6,498 bases of DNA from the NCBI GenBank assembly GCA_027294925.1, contig JAPULM010000461.1:1-6498 (forward strand), written 5' to 3'. The number at the start of each line of letters is the position of its first letter. Position 1 is the stretch's first letter. Below, one piece after another: positions 1-5,303 of the stretch. The DNA comes from a bacterium (lineage in GTDB: Bacteria > Tectomicrobia > Entotheonellia > Entotheonellales > Entotheonellaceae). The notes beneath the pieces are model-generated. The model was not told where the DNA came from, did not search any database, and saw only the letters and a list, made by a program, of their open reading frames with translations. The position numbers and the translations under genes are program-made.

Positions 1-287
1 CATGGGCAGCTCAAATTCAGAATCCGCAAAACCGCGCTGAGCAGATGCGAACGCTGATCGAAGCCAACGGAGGCAGGCTGATCAGCTACTATTATGCCTT
101 TGGGGAATATGACGTGGTACTCATCTCTGAACTCCCTGACAATGTCAATGCGGCAGCGTTGAGTCTGGCTGCTGCAGGTGGCGGTGCGCTCAAGGCGCTC
201 AAAACCACAGTGCTCATGAGTGTCGAAGATGGCATGGAAGCCATGAGACGCGCTGGTGGCACCGGGTATCGTCCACCTGGAAGTTAA
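1..287 (+). CDS. GYD-domain protein, 5'-truncated by window edge
   Basis: The reading frame is open from the first complete codon at position 3 to TAA at 285-287. The ATG at 45 is probably internal, because the residues before it (GCA GCT CAA ATT CAG AAT at 6-23, AAQIQN) resemble the GL-QIKNSP segment that GYD proteins carry before the AAGG(R/K)L segment. Visible family features are EANGGRLISYYYAFGEYDVV, with the signature G-E-Y-D and a preceding tyrosine-rich strand, then a helix rich in Ala, then LKTTVLMSVEDG. GYD proteins are small (~95-105 aa) alpha-beta-barrel-like proteins of unknown biochemical role, so about 95 residues here would be nearly the whole protein with only the first strand missing. 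The next gene, a peroxiredoxin, starts 157 bp downstream on the same strand. The family assignment is firm; the function is unknown. Confidence 0.85.
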   Translation, partial: WAAQIQNPQNRAEQMRTLIEANGGRLISYYYAFGEYDVVLISELPDNVNAAALSLAAAGGGALKALKTTVLMSVEDGMEAMRRAGGTGYRPPGS

Positions 288-312
288 GGTACGTGTGCTG
301 CATGATGATAAC

Positions 313-371
313 GTGTCCATTCTGCTCTACGTCCACGTGTTTCGGCGGAAGAATGGCAGCAGAGTGGACAC
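313..371. repeat. 14-bp inverted repeat (long hairpin) between GYD and peroxiredoxin genes
   Basis: The left arm GTGTCCATTCTGCT (313-326) pairs with the right arm AGCAGAGTGGACAC (358-371) at 13 of 14 positions. The single exception is a T/G pair, which would be a wobble pair in RNA. The loop is 31 nt. No T tract follows on either strand, so a classical intrinsic terminator is unlikely. It may be an mRNA processing or stability element in the 157-nt spacer, or a relic of inverted DNA. The pairing is seen; the role is not known. Confidence 0.5.
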
Positions 372-444
372 AACACTGAGCCGCAGTTTTCCCCGTAGAC
401 TGCAAGACGAGCCGTTTTCCTGCCAGGAACATCGGAGAGGTTTC

Positions 445-1023
445 ATGCCGAGAGACGCCAATGTATACGAACTACCCGAAAACCTTCCCATACCCGTTGA
501 TGATGGGGCTTGTGACCATCTCGCCGGTACCCACCTGTCTTCGGTTCCCCTGATGTCAACCGCAGGTCAAGTCGTGGATGTATCTCGACTCCCTGGGTAT
601 ACCGTGGTCTATTGTTATCCACGGACAGGCAGACCGGACCGGACACCCTCAGCAGGGTGGAATGCGATTCCAGGAGCCAGAGGTTGTACGCCCGAGTCGT
701 GTGCATTCCGAGACCGTTTCCACCACCTGCAAGCCCTTAGCGTCGAGGTTTTTGGTCTCAGCACACAAGATACTGCCGATCAGCAGGAGGCGGTAGAGCG
801 GCTGCACCTCCCTTTTGCCCTGTTGAGTGATGCAGAACTGGCGTTCACGAGAGCACTCGGCATACCCACATTTGAGTTTGACTCGATGATTCTGATAAAA
901 CGCTTAACGCTGATGATCCGTGAGGGACGCATTGAGCACGTGTTCTATCCTATCTTTCCGCCTGATAAGCATGCCGAAGAAGTCGTTTCGTGGCTTTCCG
1001 AGCAGCAGCGAATAGGACAATAG
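445..1023 (+). CDS. Peroxiredoxin, PrxQ/BCP-like (AhpC/TSA family)
   Basis: Thiol peroxidase of 192 aa that would reduce hydrogen peroxide or organic hydroperoxides in the cytoplasm using thioredoxin-type donors. The thioredoxin-fold strand TVVYCYPRTGRP (residues 53-64) is followed by an insert and PGARGCTPESCAFRD (76-90). C81 is the expected peroxidatic cysteine and C86, five residues on, matches the resolving cysteine of the BCP/PrxQ type. Other family segments are VFGLSTQDTADQQEA (102-116), LPFALLSDAEL (122-132) and LIKRLTLMIREGRIEHVFYP (150-169). The in-frame ATG at 256 is rejected as the start. ATG 445 is preceded by GGAGAGG (434-440), four bases away, and the protein then begins in the usual way at the conserved ELPENLPIPVDDGACDHL. 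C23 and C57 are extra cysteines. No signal peptide is seen. It is intact, ends in TAG and shows no decay. Confidence 0.93.
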   Translation: MPRDANVYELPENLPIPVDDGACDHLAGTHLSSVPLMSTAGQVVDVSRLPGYTVVYCYPRTGRPDRTPSAGWNAIPGARGCTPESCAFRDRFHHLQALSVEVFGLSTQDTADQQEAVERLHLPFALLSDAELAFTRALGIPTFEFDSMILIKRLTLMIREGRIEHVFYPIFPPDKHAEEVVSWLSEQQRIGQ

Positions 1024-1034
1024 AGCCGTCTGTT

Positions 1035-1087
1035 AAAGGCGCATCGGGCTACCGTCTTGTATGGGAAGGTGGACTGATAGCGCCTTT
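1035..1087 (+). terminator. Possible terminator after peroxiredoxin gene
   Basis: AAAGGCGC (1035-1042) and GCGCCTTT (1080-1087) form a perfect 8-bp inverted repeat 11 nt after the peroxiredoxin stop, and CTCTTTG follows. The 37-nt loop is long for an intrinsic terminator and the T-rich tail is broken by C residues, so this is weak. The position, right after a stop and before the next transcription unit, is what favours it. Confidence 0.3.
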
Positions 1088-1173
1088 CTCTTTGTCTGCG
1101 GTGATGTATAGTAGTGACGAGCCTATAGCTAGGACCATTCTTCCTACGACCTGACTTGTATACGGAGACATCC

Positions 1174-2178
1174 ATGACGGCTGACTCTTCTCCGACACAA
1201 TCCACGACCATCCAGAAACCTGCTACAGCCGTATATCCCTCATTCGCGATGTTGGCTGGCATGTAACTCGATCTGTTTACGCCACTCAAAGATGGTGTCA
1301 TGAGTGCTGAAGAGTTGGCTGATGGGCTTGGCGTCAAGGCAGATAAACTATCGCCCCTGTTGTATGCCCTGGCGGCGGCGGAGTTGTTGACGGTGCAGGA
1401 AGAGAGGTTTGCTAATACCGCTGCAGCTGATCAGTTCTTGGTGAAGGGTAAACCGACATACATAGGTGGACAGCAGGGTAATCTCTCCCGCTGGTGGCAT
1501 GCCACCATGGAAACAGCGGAGTCGATTCGGACTAGCATCCCACAATCCCCGATTGATTTTGCTGAAGATTCACCAGACGTATTGGAAACGACGCTCAGGC
1601 GCTTACACGCGGGACTACGACAGCGCGGACAGGAGTTGGTTGACCGCTACGACATCTCATTTGCTCAAACCCTCGCCGACATTGGCGGTGGTTCGGGCGG
1701 TCTTGCCATTGCCGTCACGGAAGCCTATCCCCATATTCAGGCAACTGTCGTCGATTTACCCTCAGTCACGCCCTTTACCCAGCGTCTCATCCAGGCAGAA
1801 GGGGCAACCCAGCGAGTAAAAGTACTGGCAACAGATGCGGTCAATAGTACTATCCCCGCATCGTTTGATGTCGCGGTATTGGACCGGTTTCTTCAGGTAC
1901 TTTCGGCTGATGAAGCCCGACGCGCCATTGTACACATCTACCAGGCGTTGAACCCAGGTGGAGCAATTTTCATTCGAGGAGTTATTTTAGACAATTCGCG
2001 TTTATCGCCCACCGAGATGGTGGGACTTGGTCTTTACTTTCTAAACTCTTGCCCCGAAGGTGGAGCCTATACCGAACAGGAGCATCGGGACCGGCTTCAG
2101 ACAGCATGTTTTGTCGATATCGAGCGAATGGTCCTACCGGATGCCTGGAGTTTTATTCGGGCACGAAAGCCAGCATAG
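1174..2178 (+). pseudogene. SAM-dependent O-methyltransferase (Methyltransf_2-like), interrupted by in-frame TAA
   Basis: The natural start is ATG 1174, with GGAGA at 1164-1168. The frame reads through a typical N-terminus, ...TAVYPSFAMLAGM, then TAA at 1264-1266 (codon 31), then LDLFTPLKDGVMSAEELADG in the same frame. A CAA-to-TAA change restores MQLDLFTPLKDG, which is what the family shows. Downstream everything is open to TAG 2178: a winged-helix dimerisation region (up to about full-length residue 140), the SAM-binding motif LADIGGGSGG (about 167-176), VVDLP at the end of the next strand, NPGGAIFIRG, and a C-terminal FIRAR. The catalytic-His segment of plant-type enzymes (HDW) is replaced by LDRFLQVLSADEA, so the His is absent even without the stop. 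Restart at ATG 1300 would give a 292-aa protein lacking the first dimerisation helices, and no good SD precedes it. The substrate cannot be told. It is probably non-functional, unless the stop is a sequencing error. Confidence 0.85.
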
Positions 2179-2205
2179 ACGAAACCTATAGAAGGAGCCC
2201 ATAAC

Positions 2206-2323
2206 ATGCCAGGAACACTTGCCGGAAGAGATCGCAGAAGCAGTGGTCTGGCTTTGTTCGGATGCTGCCTCATTTGTTACCGGACATTCGATGACGGTTG
2301 ATGGTGGGTATGTGGCACAGTAG
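2206..2323 (+). pseudogene. Remnant of a short-chain dehydrogenase/reductase (SDR), internally deleted
   Basis: A good SD (GAAGGAG, 2191-2197) sits 8 nt before ATG 2206, which encodes MPGTLAG, a plausible SDR amino end leading to the Rossmann strand. Immediately after it, in a different frame (codons from 2219), is the unmistakable SDR carboxyl end: [18 protein letters not shown], then [16 protein letters not shown] and TAG 2321-2323. The Rossmann glycine motif, the YxxxK catalytic pair and some 200 residues between are gone. In the ATG frame the product would stop at a TGA (2299-2301) after about 31 unrelated residues. The start lies 27 nt after the methyltransferase stop, so the two were probably one operon of tailoring-type enzymes. 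The C-terminal match is firm; the joining of the two ends by deletion is inferred. Confidence 0.8.
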
Positions 2324-2331
2324 AGAAGCCC

Positions 2332-2553
2332 ATGAATGACGCAACACGACACGTTATACAGTGGATCATCAACGTCAGGGGTGAAGCACCGCTTGTTGAA
2401 GAGTTTGCGACTGCGGATGAGGCGCAAAGCTTTGTCTGTGGGCATGTCCGCTGGTCAGATGGAACACCAGGTCCGGCTATTGAGCTTGAGGCTATCGACT
2501 TTACAACCGTGGATTGGCACTTTGTACTCAAAGTCATGCATGCAGCCCTCTAA
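2332..2553 (+). CDS. Small hypothetical protein, 73 aa
   Basis: ATG 2332 to TAA 2551-2553. The ATG lies 8 nt after the SDR remnant's stop, with only a weak purine stretch (AGAGAAG) as a ribosome site. The protein looks like real coding sequence: acidic, with a strand-like start (HVIQWIINVRGEAP), a helix-like middle (LVEEFATADEAQSFVCGHV) and two aromatic-containing later strands (IELEAIDFTTVDWHFVLKVM). There is no signal peptide or membrane segment. I recognise no family. The ORF overlapping it in another frame (2336-2692) is rich in Arg, Ser and Cys, looks like a shadow, and runs into the opposite-strand gene. The neighbouring genes on both sides are damaged, so it too may be a relic of a longer gene. 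Confidence 0.45.
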   Translation: MNDATRHVIQWIINVRGEAPLVEEFATADEAQSFVCGHVRWSDGTPGPAIELEAIDFTTVDWHFVLKVMHAAL

Positions 2554-2568
2554 ACGCTCATCGAGCGT
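2554..2568. repeat. Short perfect hairpin after the 73-aa ORF
   Basis: ACGCTC (2554-2559), loop ATC, GAGCGT (2563-2568) begins at the base after the TAA. It lies between convergent genes (2332-2553 plus, 2620-3090 minus). No T tract follows on the plus strand. It may be a weak transcription stop or chance. Confidence 0.3.
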
Positions 2569-2619
2569 AGATGTCATGGGCTGCTACCTGTGCTGCTGCC
2601 CGACTACTGAACCAACCAT

Positions 2620-3090
2620 TCACCCTATGCCCTCTGCAGAATACGCCCGTTCCCATAGCAATTGGCTGTTCTGTTGTAAGTCAGGTAACTGAATCGGAAT
2701 TTCTTGCTCCGAGTACTCCCTGACTGCATTAACGATTTCGTCGAGTGAATAATCAAGCGATGACTCGATGTACAGGTGGATGTGATCTGGTGCTAAACAC
2801 AATAGGTGTACGTTCGTGTTCTCAAATGGGAATTCTGCTTGATCGAAAATTCCCTCAATCTGATCAAAATGTTGATTGGAGAATAGTTTGATACGTTGAA
2901 TTTCTTGACATCCTAACAGAGTGTCAGCGTCACCAAGGAAACGCGCGATGAACGACCTACAGGCGGGGAGTTGATCGAGGCTGGCCCGCAGCTTCGACAC
3001 CACAGACCCATCGGGCACTCGTCCCACGGGGGAATGCTTCAGCAACCGATCTGCCCAGCGTACCAAGCGGTGCTCATTGTTGCCAGGCAT
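2620..3090 (-). pseudogene. Y1 (IS200-like) transposase-related ORF, C-terminally truncated
   Basis: 156 aa from ATG 3090 to TGA 2620-2622. The segment NVHLLCLAPDHIHLYIES (residues 93-110) carries the HxH pair (H103, H105; codons 2776-2784) typical of Y1/HUH single-strand transposases of the IS200/IS605 and REP-associated groups. It is followed by YSLDEIVNAVREYSEQEI, equivalent to the helix after the HUH strand, and LLWERAYSAEGIG, equivalent to LW-x-x-x-(Y/F)F-x-x-x-VG. In IS200/IS605 enzymes the catalytic tyrosine helix (QYIENQ type) comes just after this point, and here the ORF ends there. Y126 lies in the wrong helix to replace it. The first ~70 residues do not resemble the usual first strand of TnpA. 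It is either a dead transposase or a diverged HUH-type protein of another use. No terminal inverted repeats are expected for this class, and I did not identify element ends. It stands convergent to the 73-aa ORF. Confidence 0.5.
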
Positions 3091-3406
3091 TACCGTCTCT
3101 TACGAGATATCTCGGTGGCTCGTAACATTGCCAAGGTTGCTCATGACTTCGGATTCGTTTTCAACTACTGATACTGCTTTAATGAGGCATGATACACAGG
3201 CTGAGGAAGTCTACCTCGAGAACTCTTGGTTTACGTATTTTCGAGCCGAACATTGGAGCGGGTATAAATGCAGACGGAAAAGAATGCTCGAAATGTATTC
3301 TTGCTGTAGAAATGTATTCTTGCTGTACAGGTGATAGTGGTCCTTTAGGCGAAGGGTCGGAACGTTTTTCTGCCCTTACCGTTGAGCCTCTGCGGGTTCC
3401 ACTCCC
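3091..3406. other. Gene-poor spacer of about 315 bp
   Basis: Short open stretches occur in several plus frames, for example one from ATG 3189 whose middle reads IFEPNIGAGINADGKE. None has an SD site or a recognisable family, and all are disrupted by the 19-bp duplication at 3290-3327 or end soon after it. The stretch separates the transposase-like ORF (transcribed leftward) from the DUF4160 relic (rightward), so promoters for both could lie here, but I see no convincing -35/-10 pair. It may contain the 5' debris of a further dead gene. Confidence 0.4.
3290..3327. repeat. Perfect tandem duplication, 2 x 19 bp
   Basis: GAAATGTATTCTTGCTGTA occurs at 3290-3308 and again, with no gap and no mismatch, at 3309-3327. 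The lack of divergence points to a recent slippage or duplication event. A 19-bp unit is not a multiple of three, so any ORF across it is shifted by one. The unit is not seen elsewhere in the window. Confidence 0.9.
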
Positions 3407-3643
3407 TTGAGCGTTTTAGAATCTCTATCTAACATACGCATGGAGTGGGACGCGTATTCTGCTGCGCTCGATACGCGCCCCTCATGCCCAGCGTTATTGC
3501 GCCAAGGAAGCTTGGCCTATTTGCCGGGTGAAAGTCCTGGTCAGGTAAGGGCTAGCCGCCCAGAAGTTCGTCGCATACAGCGAATCGTCGAAGAGAATCA
3601 TGCACGGCTAGTGGAGGTGTGGGATGAATACTTCAGTGATTGA
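3407..3643 (+). pseudogene. DUF4160-family gene, degraded 5' half
   Basis: The carboxyl end (from about 3560) reads RPEVRRIQRIVEENHARLVE then VWDEYFSD and TGA. It matches the end of small DUF4160 proteins (pattern E(L/I)xxIxxLVEENxxxxxxxWxExF). The first half, in the same frame from a TTG at 3407, does not give the expected family pattern with YRFFFYS, PPHVHV and AKFWL. Pieces that look like it appear in the other frames instead (for example APH then CAKEAW in the frame starting at 3408). The overall length, ~78 codons, is about right for the family, so several small compensating indels rather than one large deletion are likely. The stop overlaps the start of the DUF2442 gene by 20 nt. DUF4160 and DUF2442 genes are commonly adjacent and have been suggested as toxin-antitoxin-like pairs. 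No clear native start is visible. Confidence 0.7.
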
Positions 3644-3933
3644 AATACGCGTACCGAAGGCGGAGAACGTCGCCATAACTGAGGACACCCTGACGGTCGA
3701 TCGTCAGCGATGGGCGAACCCTATCAGTGCCTCTGACGTGGTTTCCCAGACTGGTACAGGCGAGTCCTGAGGAACGCAACAACTAGCGTCTCATTGGTCA
3801 AGGTCAAGGGCTTCATTGGGAGGACGTTGATGAAGACATCAGTGTTGAGGGCTTATTGGCCGGTAAACCATCAGGCGAAAGTCAAGCTTCATTCAAGAAA
3901 TGGTTACAAGGACGTAGGCCTCGCCTAACATAG
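3624..3933 (+). pseudogene. DUF2442-family gene with one frameshift and one nonsense codon
   Basis: ATG 3624 has an ideal SD (GGAGG, 3613-3617) six bases upstream. It reads NTSVIEIRVPKAENVAITED then TLTVD up to 3701. There the family frame moves by one: GTC GAT then C-G-T-C then AGC GAT GGG CGA. Removing one base near 3703 restores VDLSDGRTLSVPLTWFPRLV. In that frame QASPEERNN is followed by TAG at 3784-3786, where DUF2442 has Trp (NNWR), then RLIGQGQGLHWEDVDEDISV and EGLLAGKPSGES, ending RRPRLT and TAG 3931-3933. Repaired, the protein would be ~102 aa, the usual DUF2442 length. Uncorrected, translation ends at TGA 3768-3770. Two independent lesions argue that this is real decay rather than one read error. 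Confidence 0.88.
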
Positions 3934-3983
3934 GCTCGGCTCTGTTGTGCTGATGTAACCATCTAGTGAACCACAAGGCCGAC

Positions 3984-4013
3984 TTGAGCACCTGCTGCCC
4001 AGTATGCTATAAA
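3984..4013 (+). promoter_or_regulatory. Sigma-70 type promoter for the NIPSNAP gene
   Basis: TTGAGC (3984-3989), an 18-nt spacer, and TATAAA (4008-4013) preceded by TGC (4005-4007), which makes an extended -10. It lies ~75 nt before the NIPSNAP start, just after the DUF2442 relic ends, in the right orientation. It is the best promoter match on the plus strand of the window. Confidence 0.6.
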
Positions 4014-4014
4014 G

Positions 4015-4047
4015 CTGTTATCGTTATGGGATCCGTTATGATAACAG
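4015..4047. promoter_or_regulatory. Operator-like inverted repeat at the NIPSNAP transcription start
   Basis: CTGTTATC (4015-4022) and GATAACAG (4040-4047) form a perfect 8-bp inverted repeat with a 17-nt spacer, starting 2 nt after the predicted -10 and so covering the likely +1. The spacer holds GTTATG twice (4023-4028, 4035-4040) around GGATCC. This is typical placement for a repressor site. It could alternatively form a leader stem-loop ahead of the SD (4076-4080). No regulator gene is visible in the window. Confidence 0.45.
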
Positions 4048-4089
4048 GGGATGATCCATCTCCGACAGGGAGAAGAGGAGAAGCGAGTT

Positions 4090-4407
4090 ATGGTCTACGA
4101 TTTTCGCGTCTACACCCTAAAACCTGGTGCTGTACAAGACTATATGGCGGCAGTGCGAGAAGTTGGCAAGCCGATTCGTGATAAGTATGGCATTAAGCTA
4201 GCAGGATGGTATTACAGTGAAGTCGGTGAGCTGAACCAGGTGGTGCATATCTGGGCGTACAACGATTATGCGCATATGGCCGAGATGAAAGCTACAGTGG
4301 CGGCGGACCCCGATTGGAGCGGTAAATATATCCCGCGGGTGCGGTCGCTCATCGTGTCGCAGAAAACGTATGTGATGTTGTCGCCGGATTTCGCGCCACA
4401 GCCTTAA
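4090..4407 (+). CDS. NIPSNAP-family protein
   Basis: 105 aa from ATG 4090 to TAA 4405-4407. This start is chosen over ATG 4051 because AGGAG (4076-4080) is correctly spaced before it and the protein then opens with the family's first strand, MVYDFRVYTLKPGAV. Further NIPSNAP features are the helix QDYMAAVREVGKPI, then LAGWYYSEVGELNQVVHIWA, with the conserved G-x-L-N-Q-V-V-H-(I/L)-W core, a helix with MAEMKATVAADPDW, and a last strand SLIVSQKTYVML. The fold is a ferredoxin-like dimeric alpha-beta barrel. The bacterial members have no settled biochemical role. It is cytoplasmic, with no signal peptide. It appears monocistronic, with its own promoter and operator-like repeat upstream and the minus-strand operon facing it 250 bp downstream. 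It is intact, in contrast to the genes on its left. Confidence 0.93.
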   Translation: MVYDFRVYTLKPGAVQDYMAAVREVGKPIRDKYGIKLAGWYYSEVGELNQVVHIWAYNDYAHMAEMKATVAADPDWSGKYIPRVRSLIVSQKTYVMLSPDFAPQP

Positions 4408-4470
4408 GTACCTGGTTAAAATGTTTGGCACCTTTCCCACGCCTATAGCAGCACACTGAGACAGGCTAAT

Positions 4471-4528
4471 GCGGCATGTGGAGTTCGGAGTTGAAAGAAG
4501 AGGGGCTATTTAGCAATCCGCATGCCGC
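4471..4528. repeat. 12-bp inverted repeat between convergent transcription units
   Basis: GCGGCATGTGGA (4471-4482) pairs with TCCGCATGCCGC (4517-4528) at 11 of 12 positions, the remaining pair being T-G. The loop is 34 nt. It lies in the 250-bp space between the NIPSNAP gene and the 3' end of the lipoprotein operon. There is no T tract on either side, so intrinsic termination is not supported. It could block read-through, or be a small relic element. A second weak stem (GTGAC/GTCAC) lies near 4597-4613. Confidence 0.4.
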
Positions 4529-4658
4529 CAAGCCCCAGACAGGCCCTGCTGTATTTTGTCTTCCAGGCGTCGCAACCAATTACCAACGGTTGGGAAGGTG
4601 ACGTAAGGGTCACGTGCGGCCCCAGCGCCTCACATTTCCGATGCCGAGCGGCGAATGG

Positions 4659-5303
4659 CTATTTGGCGTCGTATTTGGGATGATAAGGGCCATACAGCAG
4701 CCCATATTTTTCATCCGTCAACAGCATGATATTGGCCGTACGGCTTACATCATGCGCTTTGTCTGTCGCCGTGCTAACGGCTTGATGGATAACAGCGGCA
4801 ATGGCGTCGGCCAGTAAGCTGCCGGAGCCACCCGAGCCTTGCTGAGCGTTGGCCTTGCCTTCCCACAGGAGTGTACGCGTGCGGGTGTCGACTAGTCTGG
4901 CCCTGACACGGACAATGGTATTACTGCTGATCACGACATATTTGGTGCCATATTGTTCAACGGTTACATAGAGAACGGCATCGGCACCGATGATCTGACG
5001 GATTTTGTCGAGCGGCGCCTGATGCATTTCCCCTGCCGTCGGCATACCGTTTTCCTTCATAAAGAGGTCGATCACCGCAACCGGGAAGACATAATACCCC
5101 ATCTCGGCCAATGGCAAGGTGACGGTGGATAGGTAACCGTAAGTTGCCTCAACCGCGGTGCTTTCATTGAGGGGCGGCAATACCAGGATAGAACGTGGAC
5201 GATGGCGGCGGAAATTCGTATGGTCCGGCAACGTGGCGCACGCCCCGACCAGGAGACCCTGCATGGCGATGATCAGACAGACGATGTAGTGTGACATACT
5301 CAT
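4659..5303 (-). CDS. GNA1162-family (DUF799) lipoprotein
   Basis: 214 aa from ATG 5303 to TAG 4659-4661. The signal sequence IVCLIIAMQGLLVGAC ends in a lipobox (LVGAC) with acylated C22, followed by ATLPD, so the mature protein is predicted to be membrane-anchored in the envelope. The family core includes PRSILVLPPLNESTAVEATY (residues ~36-55), LPLAEMGYYVFPVAVID, IRQIIGADAVLYVTVEQYG and VRARLVDTRTRTLLWEGKA, then a Gly/Ser-rich stretch (QQGSGGSGS) and a helix with conserved-looking LLADAIAAVIHQ. The start overlaps the previous gene's stop by four bases (ATGA, 5303-5300). No SD precedes it, so translation is probably coupled. It is the last gene of a CsgG / DUF4810 / DUF799 trio that recurs in Gram-negative bacteria. 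A joint outer-membrane role is inferred; the molecular job is unknown. Confidence 0.9.
   Translation of the reverse strand: MSMSHYIVCLIIAMQGLLVGACATLPDHTNFRRHRPRSILVLPPLNESTAVEATYGYLSTVTLPLAEMGYYVFPVAVIDLFMKENGMPTAGEMHQAPLDKIRQIIGADAVLYVTVEQYGTKYVVISSNTIVRVRARLVDTRTRTLLWEGKANAQQGSGGSGSLLADAIAAVIHQAVSTATDKAHDVSRTANIMLLTDEKYGLLYGPYHPKYDAK

Noticed and set aside
256..444. Upstream in-frame ATG extending the peroxiredoxin by 63 residues
   Set aside because: The extension is Arg-rich, overlaps the end of the GYD gene and lacks family similarity. ATG 445 has a good SD and matches the family's amino end.
1092..1130. Promoter before the methyltransferase (TTGTCT, TATAGT or TATAGC)
   Set aside because: No -35/-10 combination has acceptable spacing.
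1264..1266. TAA read as a sense codon (genetic code change)
   Set aside because: TAA terminates the intact GYD and NIPSNAP genes, and TAG and TGA also terminate intact genes, so the standard code applies.
945..1337. 130-aa minus-strand ORF
   Set aside because: It covers the peroxiredoxin end and the methyltransferase start in antisense, and no domain is recognisable.
2336..2692. 118-aa plus-strand ORF
   Set aside because: Its composition is that of an out-of-frame shadow. It overlaps the 73-aa ORF and the opposite transposase-like ORF.
4051..4089. ATG 4051 as start of the NIPSNAP gene
   Set aside because: The extra 13 residues encode the ribosome binding site of ATG 4090 and precede the conserved first strand.
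4424..4433. TTTGGCACCT repeated at 6475-6484
   Set aside because: Ten-base repeats are expected by chance many times in a window of this size.
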